Source of the DNA: Dolomedes plantarius
Taxonomy: Eukaryota > Arthropoda > Arachnida > Araneae > Dolomedidae
DNA length: 64,000 bases
Assembly: GCA_907164885.2 (NCBI GenBank)
Contig: OU015490.1
Location: 11,830,966-11,894,965, forward strand
Direction: 5' to 3'
In this document: positions 15,034 to 28,188 of the stretch, one piece after another
Numbering within the stretch: position 1 is the stretch's first letter
Layout of the letters: each line of letters starts with the position of its first letter
Translations under genes and position numbers: made by a program
The notes under the pieces: generated by a model
What the model was told of the DNA's origin: nothing
The model's database searches: none
The model's input: the letters and a program-made list of their open reading frames with translations, nothing else

Positions 15034-16442
15034 CACTGCAGGCCACCCAAATTGCAACACCAAGAAAGACAAGAGATATCACAACAAAATTTATTTTGTA
15101 GATAACATGTTGACCAAGTATCATATGATTAAATTTATAGACTTCTGTGAAGTGTGGTTCCTGCTAAAATCAGTAGCCAGAGTAGCCGCCATTGTTGGAG
15201 ATCACCGCTGCCACACGCCTCGGCACTGATTAAAAGAGACTTTGGATGAGTTCTTGGGGTACAGCAGACCAAGCAGCTTCCACACGTTGCCAAAGTTGAT
15301 CTGCTGTGGCAGCTGGGGATGGAATCTGGGTCAATCGTAGATCAACCATGGACCACATGTTTTCTATCGGCGAAAGATCCGGAGAGCGAGGCGGCCAGGG
15401 AAGCAATTCAATCTGGCGATTGATGAAGAACCGTTGGACAATGCGTACCACGTGTGGTCGTGCATTATCCTGTTGAAATATGGCTGTAGACAAGCCCTGG
15501 AGGTAAGGAAGGACAACTGGCTCCAACACATCGGAGATGTAGCGCTGGCTGTTTAAAGTACCGGCAATGCGTACTAGAGGTGTGCGAGAGTGATATCCAA
15601 TACCGCCCAATACCATAATACCCGGTGCAGGACCAGTGTGGCGGTGCATAACGCAGCTGTTCAGCATCCTCTCTTCACGGTGTCTCCAGACTCGAATGCG
15701 ACCATCGTGATGTTGCAGACAGAAGCGTGACTCGTCAGTAAAGACAATTTCATTCCATTCTGCTGTCCACATCCTTCTGTCATCGCACCATTGGTGGCGG
15801 AGACGTCTGTGGTTCTGCGTCAAGGGTAGACAAAGCAATGGACGTCTTGCGGACAGACCACACTGTTGTAAACGGCGTCGAATGGTACGCGCAGACACTT
15901 TAGGATGCGTTACAGGCTGCATGTGCTGTGCTATGGTTCGTGATGTGACTGAGCGATCCGTCACTGCCATGCGCACAATTTGCCTGTCATCACGTGAAGT
16001 GGTGCGCTGAGGTGGATGCGATCGAAGACGCCGGTCCGTCGTACCCTCCTGCATCCAACGATCACATATCCGCATTACAGTTGTTTGGTTTCGTCCAACA
16101 CGACTACCGATTTCCCTGAAAGATAATCCACAATCTCGGTAGGCCACAATCCTTCCTCTGTCGAACTCGGATACTTGATCAAAAGATGATCGCTGTTTTC
16201 GACGAGGCATAATTGATCGGTTTTTTGAAAAAACCACAAGAAAAACACAATTGCCGAACTTGAAATTGTCGAAATCTCCAAGCCTTAAATAGCGCTTTGA
16301 AGTGGCGCCACAGGCGCGCGTGATGTGCGTCTGCGCTGAAATTCTAATCATTTGCATATCTCACCTCCGCTAATGCATGTTGTAAATTTCATGTTATTTG
16401 CATGTTTCCTTCAGGGTGTTGCATTTACAGTGGCCAGCAGTG
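15034..16442 (-). mobile_element. Tc1-like transposon, copy 2 (1409 bp)
   Basis: Ends are CACTGCAGGCCACCC on the left and, inverted, CACTGCTGGCCACTG on the right, with TA at 15032-15033 and 16443-16444. It is nearly identical to copy 1 throughout, including the untranslated ends, but lacks copy 1's 28-bp insertion. The transposase is on the minus strand. Confidence 0.93.
15230..16210 (-). CDS. Tc1-like transposase, complete but for about 18 C-terminal residues
   Basis: A 326-residue DD34E transposase that would cut and paste its transposon at TA sites in the nucleus. I chose the MPRRKQRSSFDQ start because copy 1 has the same start; an in-frame upstream ATG at 16357 would add 49 residues of 5' UTR character. 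The HTH (GLSFREIGSRVGRNQTTVMR) and GRPR-like segment are in the first 75 residues. Catalytic residues sit in FTDESRF, QQDNARPH and SPDLSPIENMW, all three present. The usual MVWGG reads MVLGG. A Glu codon in copy 1 is TAA here, so the protein stops at QSLF and loses the end seen in copy 1. Activity is doubtful. Confidence 0.88.
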   Translation of the reverse strand: MPRRKQRSSFDQVSEFDRGRIVAYRDCGLSFREIGSRVGRNQTTVMRICDRWMQEGTTDRRLRSHPPQRTTSRDDRQIVRMAVTDRSVTSRTIAQHMQPVTHPKVSARTIRRRLQQCGLSARRPLLCLPLTQNHRRLRHQWCDDRRMWTAEWNEIVFTDESRFCLQHHDGRIRVWRHREERMLNSCVMHRHTGPAPGIMVLGGIGYHSRTPLVRIAGTLNSQRYISDVLEPVVLPYLQGLSTAIFQQDNARPHVVRIVQRFFINRQIELLPWPPRSPDLSPIENMWSMVDLRLTQIPSPAATADQLWQRVEAAWSAVPQELIQSLF

Positions 16443-16604
16443 TACTATTAATTTACGAGACATCGGGATAAAAAAATCGCGGAGACAATAGATTACATGG
16501 TTTGATTTGGGTGACAGGTATAACTCCGACTGGGCTTCATCGCCGGCGCAGACGTCAAGAGCATGCGCAATACCATTAGGCGATTTGAAACAAAGAGTTT
16601 TTAA

Positions 16605-17323
16605 GGGGATGGTGGACCTTTCAAAACGATTTTTGAAATTTTTACCACAGAGATATGAAATTTTGTACATATATTCATTAAAGTATAACAATATTAAACA
16701 CCTTATAAAATTTTATAAATATTTTTAAAAAAATATTTTATAATTAAAAAATTTAAATTAAATTACCCTTCTTTAAAATGCTCCTTGCGACTCAATTTTA
16801 AATTTTTCCCCTTGATTTTGCATTTATATTGCTTATAAATACTTTCTGAACAAAGTTATGTATTTTTTTGTACTTTCGTTGAATAGTTAATTTTTAGAAA
16901 ATATTTTTATGTTTGTACTCTGAATTTTCGCGAAATTTTTGTACTTTTCTTCACTAAAGTTAAACTTTTATAACCTAAATGACCTCGAATCCTAAAATGG
17001 ATACATAACTTTATTTTGATGTATTACAGGAATCTTTATTATAAATTTCATAAAATTTCGTGAAAAATTATGACGCGAGGAGCATTTTTAAGACTTGCAA
17101 ATCTAGAAATTTCTCATTTTGAGAAAAAGTCATTTAAAAGATAATTTTCTATCTACCTTTAATACTTACTAATCTAAAGCCACCAATTTTTCATTTTTCT
17201 TTTCACTACACATTTTAAATGCATTTCATTCCAATATTTACATGTTTTTAAAATATTAATACACCCCCCAAAAAAATTCCAATTTTTGCTCAATTTTTGG
17301 AAATTTGAAAGTCCACCATCCCC
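16605..17323. mobile_element. 719-bp non-autonomous element with TTAA target duplications
   Basis: TTAA at 16601-16604 and 17324-17327 flank ends GGGGATGGTGGACCTTTC and, inverted, GGGGATGGTGGACTTTCA. The interior is AT-rich with no open frame. TTAA duplication is the hallmark of piggyBac-superfamily transposases, so this is probably a piggyBac-type MITE. The GGGG-starting TIR is not the classical piggyBac end, so the superfamily is inferred from the target site alone. Confidence 0.75.
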
Positions 17324-17616
17324 TTAAGCAGAGAGGGATAGATTTCGTACGGATTTGGTGACGCATTGCGAGGATCGAGATGATGGCTTGGCAGATAATT
17401 AATATGGATTGATTTGAGGTAGTTTGATGTTCGGAAACAAACTCTTAGGTGTAATTTGATCGTAGTTCTTTGCTACAGGCCTTTATTCACCGACTGCTAT
17501 TTAGAATAATTATTTAGGGAAAAAGGTTAAGATTGAGTAACGTTATATAAGACACCATGATGAAGCTGGGTAAGAATAAGCTTCATGTCCCAAGCCGATA
17601 ATTAATAAACTTCGTG

Positions 17617-19214
<1,598 letters not shown>

Positions 19215-22200
19215 ATGGAAAACAAAGGTGAGAAAATGAGGGACTTAAAGACCACTAATTTACTGTTTCTGGTACTGATGATGAGGACAAAGGACAGTCG
19301 TTTTCGGATAAAAATGAGGAAGGAGAGACGTCGGATCAGGAGCTTAAAAATCGCACTCGAGTTACGGATACTCTAGAGAAAGAATTAAAAGACCTCATTC
19401 TTTTCGACCCCCAGAGTGGAATGAAACTAGAAAAATGGCTTGATCAACTTCGAACATAAATGTTCCCAAGCTCATTTGTCAGATAGAGAAAAAAATTAAA
19501 AACATTCCAAAATATTTGAAGGGAGAGGCCCTCACTGCTTTTGTAAACTCATGCTTACATATTCAAGACTGGATTGAATTAAAAAATAATTTACAGTTGT
19601 TTTTTGAAACCGATAATGTGGACATCTCAGAATTTTCAAACTTAAGATTGGTAGATAACCTGTCAAATTATTTACCCAAAAAGTTGATATAGAGAAAAAA
19701 TTGGGTTTATCCAACAAGATAATAATACAAGGTTTAACTGAAGGCTTGAACTCGCAATTGAGATTAGCAGTTACTGCAAACCCTCCTCAAAAGATAACAC
19801 AATAGTTGGTTTTAGCCACTAAACTAGTAAAGATAAGTACTGAGGGAAATGTACCAAATCAGACTAATAGAAATTACTTTTTCACACCTAGATTTGAGAG
19901 TAGGCCCCAATTTAGACAAAATTACTCGTCCCAACCTCAATTTAGGCAGAATAACAATCAACAAACTCAATTTAGAACTAATTATAATCAACAGCAACAA
20001 TTCAGACATTGGCAACCCAGAGGGGACCACAAATTGAATAGGAATTTCGCATCTAGACCCAATAACCAAATTAATCACCACCAGAAATATTCAAACTTAC
20101 CACCTAGACCATGTCGAAAATGTTCCAATTTTGGCATAAGGAACGCATACCTCTGGGAACAAACTTGCTCAATTTATGAAAGACTAGAGAAAATAGCAAT
20201 AACAGATAAAAATCCACAATATGAGGAGCCTGAATTTAAAAGAGATCAGTTGCCAGAATGACAATTACTGTCACTGAGGGGAGATATAATCAGGAATCAT
20301 AGATATTATAAACAAAAAGGACTGTATGGGAATGAAAAACAAAAATTTTTAAATTGTGTAGTAGATATTGCATCCACCATTAGTTTAATGTCACGAAAAT
20401 TGGTCAATGAAAATAAATTGAAGTGTTATTCGAGCTCTCCAATTAAGATCAGGCAAGCTGAAGGAGAAATTTTAATTACAACTAAATGTCGATTTGCTTT
20501 GAGGATAGTGAAACTAATTAAGAATATTTCTGTATATGTATTGGAAAATGATTTGCCTTATCATATTTTGGGACTTCCTAAATCAAAAATTTTAAATTAA
20601 TGATTGATTGTGTAAAATCCTGTATTTTTCAAGATGACATTCTTTTAGAATTAGTTAAAATTATTGGTAAGAATAAAGTTTCATTACACTTACAGGATAA
20701 ATCCAATGATGTTGATGATAATTATATGTATAATAATAATAATGGTTATAAATTTGAAAATTCTGTTTTGAAAATTGATCATGATGTGTTTGATAATTAT
20801 GGTGAAGGTTCACATAAATAAAATGATATCTTTGCTGTTAATTATGATGTAGTTGAAAAGTGTAATGAACATTCTGATGATATTAAGACAGAAGGTATGC
20901 TAGATTATAAAAATGTTGATATTGATAACCAAATAAAATATTTAAATGTAGATAGGAAATTAAAAGATCTTTTGCAAAAAAATATGGGACAATTTTTAAC
21001 TAATAAATATGATATAGGTAAAGTAAGAATGGAACCCCAGAGAATAAGTTTAAATTCAGACCTACCAATTAGCCTGAGAGCTTACAGAACTTCGCCAGTT
21101 GAGGAAAAAGAGATCAGGACCCAAATTAAGAGTTGATTAGAAGCAGGAATCATTAAAGAATCACATAGTTCGTATTCAAGTCCAGGGACTTTGGCAAAAA
21201 AGCGTGATGAGGGAAAAACTAGACTTTGTATAGACTTTAGAAAATTCAATTAAATAACTAAGACAGATGCAGAACCCCTGCCTAGAATTGATGACATTCT
21301 TGACAAATTAAGCAAAGCTAAATACTTTTCAACTTTAGACCTTACCTCAGGGTATTAGCATGTACCCGTACACCCATAAGATACTGAGAAATTAGCATTT
21401 GCCACTACTTTGGCTTATATGAGTGGCTAAGACTTCCATTTGGCTTAAAGAATGAACCTGCAATATTTAATAGAACTATTAAAATAATTTTAGATAAATA
21501 TAAAGTTAACTTTGCATGCCACTATTTCGATGATATCGTAATTCTTTCATACTCAGAAGAACAACACCTTGAACACTTAAGTCAACTATTTAACATTTTC
21601 AAAAGAGAGAACATCAAGTTAAAATTGTCTAAATGTCCTTTTCTGCAGCGACAAATCAATTTTCTTGGATATAATGTAGCAAATGTTAGAATTTCACCCG
21701 ATAATGTCAACATTGAAAAAATAAAATGTTTGAAACCACCAACTAATGTAAAAGAACTCCAAAGATTCTTGGGCACACTAAATGTGTATAATCTATTTAT
21801 TCCAAATTATACAAAAGTAAGACATCCATTAAATTCATTATTGAAAAAGGGAGTAAAGTAGGGATGTTCAGACAGGTGCCAAGAAACTTTTGAGACTCTT
21901 AAAAACTTATTGATTTGTAAACCAATATTGCATTTATATGATGTAAACAAAGACTGTCATCTTATGGTGGACGCCAGTAAACATCAAACTGGAGCTGTTT
22001 TAAAGCAGCTAGGTGAGGATGGGGTGTTACATCCCATAGCATATCACTCGCGTGTTTTAAAAAATTATGAAGTAAATTACTCAATCAGAGAGCTTGAATG
22101 TCTAACCATAGTTGATAGTTTAGATGAATTTTACCACTACCTCCATGGAAAGATATTTACAATTCACAGAGACCATGCAGCCTTAGTTTGGCTCCGAAAC

Positions 22201-22403
22201 GTTAAGAATCTTAGATAAAGACTTTTTCGTTGGTCGTTAAAATTAAGTATGATCAGTTATGAGATTAAATACCAGAGAGTAGCCGCAAATATTGAAGCTG
22301 ATATGCTTTCCAGAAATCCTGTCTCAGAATCTATTCAACAGATAAACCATTTAATCGAATTGCAAAAAATTGTAGACTTTCAATATAAAGACAATGTATA
22401 TTG
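19215..22403 (+). pseudogene. Decayed Ty3/gypsy gag-pol (gag, protease, RT, RNase H remains)
   Basis: A plus-strand retroelement body broken by many stops and shifts. The Gag part (about 19250-20260) has an acidic start (SDQELKNRTRV), LEKELKDLILFDP and a Gln/Asn/Arg-rich tract with repeated QFRQN, followed by a CRKC motif with the zinc-knuckle His lost. The protease region near 20370 has VVDIASTISLMS in place of an active DSG/DTG. RT remains at about 21140-21860 include LAKKRDEGKTRLCIDFRKFN, LPRIDDIL, HYFDDIVILS (YxDD replaced by FDD) and LQRFLGTLNVYN. RNase H at 21910-22340 has LMVDASKHQTGAVL, YSIRELECL and a final DMLSRNP. No integrase or LTR was found before the (TA)n tract, so the 3' end is missing. 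Confidence 0.85.
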
Positions 22404-22448
22404 AAAGTATAAAAAATTAAATGAAGTAATTTACGTTAGAAAAAAGGG

Positions 22449-23418
<970 letters not shown>

Positions 23419-23757
23419 CGTAGGATTACGTTCCTGCATAACGGTCCTTCAGAAAGCAAAATTTCAAATACTAAAACCGTCCGTCCATCCGTCCTCTCGA
23501 GTTATAATTTTGGCAGCGTGCTAAACCCAGTCTCTATCGCTTCGACAAGCAGTAAACAGTTGAACAGAAAGGTACGAAAATGTTAAAATTTTGACATACA
23601 TATATGTATACCTACTATACATATATACATAGGTACATATATATAGATACATATATACATAACACATACATACATATACACATACAAAAGAGGTGAGCAA
23701 CCATAAGTAATCCTACGTTAATAACCCGCAGTAGTTTCAATAGAAGAGATTGCCTGA
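23419..23757 (-). repeat. Dispersed repeat family R1, copy 2
   Basis: Inverted relative to the 58.9-kb copy. It runs CGTAGGATTACGTTCC, ATTATAATTTTGGCAGCG-like sequence, an impure ATAC/ATAT tract (23600-23690), AAAAGAGGTGAGCAAC and TAATCCTACGTTAATAACCCGC. Homology to the 58.9-kb copy continues past the TTAA through GTAGTTTC and AGAAGAGA, so the true boundary is near 23757. No coding content. Confidence 0.65.
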
Positions 23758-24172
23758 GTTTTTGTTTTGTTTAGCAACAGTAATATTCTTATTTTAATAA
23801 TTAACTACAACTTCAATAGATAAACAAAAATAATCTTAAACCTGAAATTCTCCACTTTCAAGGGAAAATTATATAACACTAAATTTATGGGTAATGCACA
23901 AACACAATTTCAATATATATTGAGACAGCAAAACCTAATTCTCCTCCGCCGTACGAATATCTATAATTATTGCATGGAATTCCGTTAAAATTTAGATTTT
24001 TACTGCGAATGTTATGAATATTTTAAGAGGTTGTTTGCGTGTGTTTAACCAGGGTACAAGGGACCTTCAAACTCAAATTTTTAATTTTTAACTCTATATA
24101 CAAAATGAGAATAATTAATTGTCCTTTTTACTATATTAAAACCCCTTAGAATTCAAAATAAGGAATTATTTT

Positions 24173-24173
<1 letters not shown>
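23758..24173. other. Nothing recognised
   Basis: AT-rich; no open frame of note. Confidence 0.5.

Positions 24174-24243
<70 letters not shown>
24174..24243. repeat. (TA)n microsatellite
   Basis: About 70 bp of pure TA. Confidence 0.95.
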
Positions 24244-24246
<3 letters not shown>

Positions 24247-24408
24247 CATAAAAATAGGTGTATGTACAGTGTTTAAAAGAGAAATTCCAACATTTTATTC
24301 TAGAGCGTGCTATACGGGAATCGGGTTATACGAATAGTCGTCGCACATTTTTTAAACTCGTTTTTTCTATACGCGTTGTATGAACTCGCATTATACGGGA
24401 GTCTACTG
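24244..24408. mobile_element. pogo-type inverted-repeat element, right-end fragment
   Basis: Read inverted, the end is CAGTAGACTCCCGTATAATG, next to TA at 24409. GTTATACGAATAGTCGTCGC and the preceding GCATAAAAAT stretch match 56235-56371. The left end is replaced by the (TA)n tract. Grouping with pogo/Tigger rests on the CAGTA..CTCCCGTATA end style and TA target. Confidence 0.6.
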
Positions 24409-25397
24409 TACATAGAAATATATAATATTTTAAAGTTGTACTGTCTGTGTACTTGCACATCTGCTTTTAAATTATATTCAAGATAACATGTAGTTGGTAA
24501 TTATCATGGTATGACTCATTTTGGAGAATATGCATAAAATTTCTTTCATGGTACCTTTATGGGACTTTTGACAACAATTTATATCCATTTACCCTTAGAG
24601 GTATATGAAAATAGAATGGGTAAATAAAAATATTATTCTATGTCCAGTTACTATTTTTCAGGATGTTTGACTTTCTGAAAATCTCCTTCCTTCAGCGTAA
24701 ATGGTTCTATTCACGGATGGAAATTTCGAGTTCCAGATCATATTAAAATACTTGTCATACAATAAAAATTAAATTGCTTTGAATTACACTTCCTTTTGTC
24801 ATTCTTATACTACAATGCTAATAGTATTAAATATAAGACTTTAAAGAATAAAATTCCTTTACAATTTACATGCATGACTAATAGCTCCTCGCATTGAAAC
24901 ATTTACGAAACGCACAGTTAAATTTAAAACAGATTAGGGAAAATGTGTAAATTTAAGCTCGTAATCCATTTATTTCGATCAACTAGGTTTGGGTGTTATT
25001 CAGCTGTATGCAAATATTATTATCAGTTTTGAGTTGCCGTCCAAAATACGACATTAAGCTGATGAAACAAATTCATGTACGCTGTTACTTGGAGATAACA
25101 GTGTGTAACTGATATTTATAGTAAGTCATTTCAGACACAGCGTTAATAACTTGAATCCTTTCCTATTTTCTAAGAACAGTATTGTAATATTCGCCTACTT
25201 TGTTAAATTCTGAGGAAGCTTTATTAGTGTAGACGATTCAGTTCGGGAGTTATTTGGAAATTGAATTTATATACTTTAAAATAAGCTGTATTTATTTACT
25301 CAGTATTTTTATTGCAATACTGAATATAATTACATCCAATTGTACCTCTTCTCCTTAATATAGGCAAAGTCTTATGTGCTAAACAAAAAAAAAATAC

Positions 25398-25401
<4 letters not shown>
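24409..25401. other. Nothing recognised
   Basis: AT-rich; no gene or repeat partner seen. Confidence 0.5.
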
Positions 25402-25446
<45 letters not shown>

Positions 25447-25459
25447 ATGTGTGTGTGTG
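25402..25459. repeat. (TA)n(GT)n microsatellite
   Basis: About 27 bp TA then about 30 bp GT. Confidence 0.9.
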
Positions 25460-26361
25460 ATAATAATCACATTTGGAAAATTTAGCACAAGGGAATTGAT
25501 GCGCAGAACTTATCGGAGATGCAGTCGGCACGAGGGTGTTGATCATACAGTAAATCGCTGCGCACAAATTGGAGAGATGCAGTCGGGCGTAGTGTTGATC
25601 CAGAGAAGCACTTACGAAATTTCGGAGATCAACACATGGATCCAGAGAAGAGGAACACAGATTTTAGTCGATATCCAGGAAAATCACCTTTATTCAATTA
25701 TGAAGCATCGCGAAGGCTGCAGCGGCCACATGACTTGTCCGGCGTCCATGCCAGGACGGGACGTAAAAACAGCAGTGTTTACATGCCAGAGTTAAGAGAA
25801 AAGCGTTGTAACCACCGGACTGTGGACAGTAGGTCGGACAGCAACAAGAGTTAGAAACGAAGAGAGAAATGTCTTCTGTGCATGCAATATTAAATGGGTG
25901 TTTTGCGATATTGACACCAGAGGGCCTAAACTACTTAATTTTTAATTGGGGGACTTTAGATTCGTGGAGTTCACGTGTCCACTTAAGTTTATCGGGGACT
26001 TTACTTCTAGATCCCGCGCTTGTTATAACCGCGAACTGTTGACCTGGGCGTAGGATAAGTGGTCATAAAGTTCTTGAAAAGTGGGGTTTTTGGCGTTATA
26101 GAAGACATAATTCAGAGTGGTTCGAGGGCTCTTCAAGAATTTTGACACTATACTGACATTCGGAATCTCATAAACTTCTAACACTCATATCTGGGGATGT
26201 TATTGAGTTCCGATACTTCACATGCCTGCTTAATGATCTGCAGGGCTACGATAAATTATCTTAATTTACTTTTAGGTCGCAATTTTGGAAAAGGGGTCGT
26301 ACTTTATTAACAATAGAATATGCTTTAAAGTAAAGTAATTTAGGAAGACGCGTTTTCTTGT
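25460..26361. other. Unrecognised, less AT-rich segment
   Basis: GATGCAGTCGG and GTGTTGATC each recur within 25518-25602. A 139-codon open frame that starts in the microsatellite looks spurious. An old retroelement fragment is possible but unsupported. Confidence 0.3.
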
Positions 26362-26385
26362 TACACACACACACACACACACACG

Positions 26386-26461
<76 letters not shown>
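26362..26461. repeat. (CA)n(TA)n microsatellite
   Basis: About 40 bp CA and 57 bp TA, abutting the left end of the pogo-type element. Confidence 0.95.
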
Positions 26462-26463
<2 letters not shown>

Positions 26464-26580
26464 GTAAATTCCGCTTATAAGAATCACGTTTGTTATATCT
26501 GTTTTTGATTCTTATAAGCGGTTGATTCTTATAGCCGAAATTTAGATTTTTGGACAGGAAGACAAACACCGATATATACA

Positions 26581-27024
26581 TGTAACATACTGGACAACCC
26601 AAGGAAAGAATGGGCATCCAGCACATCACAGGCAATGATGGTGTAGTCGTGGCTATGATAATAATCGATGCGGCAAGTTACGGCATTACATTTTATTAGA
26701 CGGATAATGCGTCTTCCCAAGACAATTACAAAATACGAAAAGCGTACATGTACGTGATCCCAAACATTATATAAACTCATCTCGCCATGTGATCGTAGTA
26801 AGGTTTAATTGGTTAAAAGTTAGGAAAGGCGTGACAAATGCGCTAAAGCGTTTAATTTTCTGCCCACGCTACGCCAGTTTAGTTTTCGTTTAAACAGGCA
26901 GCCATTTAATATTTTTTCTCTCGATATTATTAGAACTTAGAATCAAAAGCGAAATTTAGCTCGTACGCCCAAGGGAATTTAGAATAATGTTAGATTTTAA
27001 AATGGTATGGGGTTTTTAATGTTA
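26581..27024 (-). repeat. LTR 1 of LARD-like element (444 bp)
   Basis: Starts TGTAACATACTGGACAACCC and ends TTTTTAATGTTA. I count three transitions against LTR 3 and no indel. Confidence 0.85.
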
Positions 27025-27691
27025 TAGAATATCCCCCCCGTCCGAGAAGAGGCTGACCAACAATGCCTGCATTGGAGGGCAGACTCACTCAGATGAGTGA
27101 GAAGAATGGGCATTAAAAAATTTGGAATAAGTTAACGTTTCAAGTTCAATTAAAGTTAAATTGCAAAAAAAAAATTTTAAAGATCACGTGATGAGCTGAC
27201 ATAGCAACATTATCAAATTTACTGAAAAATATATATAAAATCACTAAAAAGAAGGACACATAATATTAAATTGAAGATTCTACATAAGTATGTATTTGAA
27301 ACCTGTTGAACAGGGACGTCTCCCCACACAACAAAATCTCAAAAAAAAAAAAATCAATTAACATAACCAAAAATTTGTAAACTACCAAAAATTTTCACTA
27401 TAAACATACATTTAATACAATATCTACCATCATCTCGATTTGAATAATACAAAATAACAAAACATAGTAATAAAAATATTAAAACAAACAAAAATTAAGT
27501 AACTGAAGTTGAAAATTAACAAGTTGAAAATTTCAAAAATTCTTCCTCAACGTTCACTACTATGGAGTGAGTACAAAAAAAATCCTTATTTACTTATCTT
27601 GTAATGAATTGCAACATTTTTAGTCCTGTCACAGTCATTAGTATGTTGAGGAAAATACACCAATTAAAAAATCACAGTCTTTGTGTTGCTT
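27025..27691 (-). other. Short internal segment of LARD-like element
   Basis: Begins with ATCCCCCCCGTCCGAGAAGA, a polypurine tract when read on the minus strand, shared with the start of the longer segment at 28189. It resembles a deletion derivative of that segment: both contain CCCCACACAACA and AAAATCACAGTCTTT. No coding sequence. Confidence 0.6.
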
Positions 27692-27738
27692 GGAAATCCA
27701 TTGGGATCTTCCCGCGCAGGTTCGAATCCTGCCGACTA
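27692..27738 (+). other. Serine tRNA 3'-half sequence at the primer-binding position
   Basis: The plus strand reads like a serine tRNA from just after the anticodon. It has the anticodon-stem 3' side (AAATCCA), a long variable arm (TTGGGATCTTCCC), the T arm with B-box GGTTCGAATCC, and an acceptor strand (CCGACTA) up to 2 bp before LTR 2. On the minus strand it follows the LTR, where a primer-binding site belongs. The 5' half of the tRNA is absent, so this is not a tRNA gene. The last bases expected of the tRNA, including CCA, are missing, so the match is offset. Confidence 0.7.
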
Positions 27739-27740
27739 AT

Positions 27741-28188
27741 TGTAACATACTGGACAACCCAAGGAAAAAATGGGCGTCCAGCACATCACAGGCAATGACG
27801 GTGTAGTCGTGGCTATAATAATACTCGACGCAGCAAGTTACAGCATTATACTAGTTTTTATTTCGTCGGCGAATACGTCTTCTCAAGACAGTTACAAAAT
27901 CCGAAAAGCGTACATGTTTCCGTTCAGGCGGTTTATATAAACTTTGTCATGTGATCATCATAGCGATTAGGGATTTGCTGTTGTCGATAAGTCACATGTG
28001 GTTTTATGTAATCTGCGCAGAGCTTATCTAAAATATGGGGGACGCCACGCATTTTTGAAAAAGGAAGCCATTTAATATTTTCTCTCGAGGTTATTAGAAC
28101 TTAGAATCAAAAGCGAAATTTAGCTCGTACGCCCAAGGGAATTTAGAATAATGTTAGATTTTAAAATGGTATGGGGTTTTTAATGTTA
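27741..28188 (-). repeat. LTR 2 of LARD-like element (448 bp, mosaic)
   Basis: The first 100 bp and last 100 bp match LTRs 1 and 3 closely, but about 27850-28080 differs strongly. This points to an older LTR or a recombinant between related elements. Confidence 0.8.

Noticed and set aside
23419..23717. R1 repeat as a TTAA-targeting MITE
   Set aside because: Homology between copies continues about 40 bp beyond the TTAA, so TTAA is internal and not a target duplication.
25376..25795. 139-codon plus-strand open frame
   Set aside because: It starts in the TA/GT microsatellite and has no recognisable domain.
27692..27738. A functional tRNA-Ser gene
   Set aside because: Only the 3' half is present, and it sits at a retrotransposon primer site beside an LTR.
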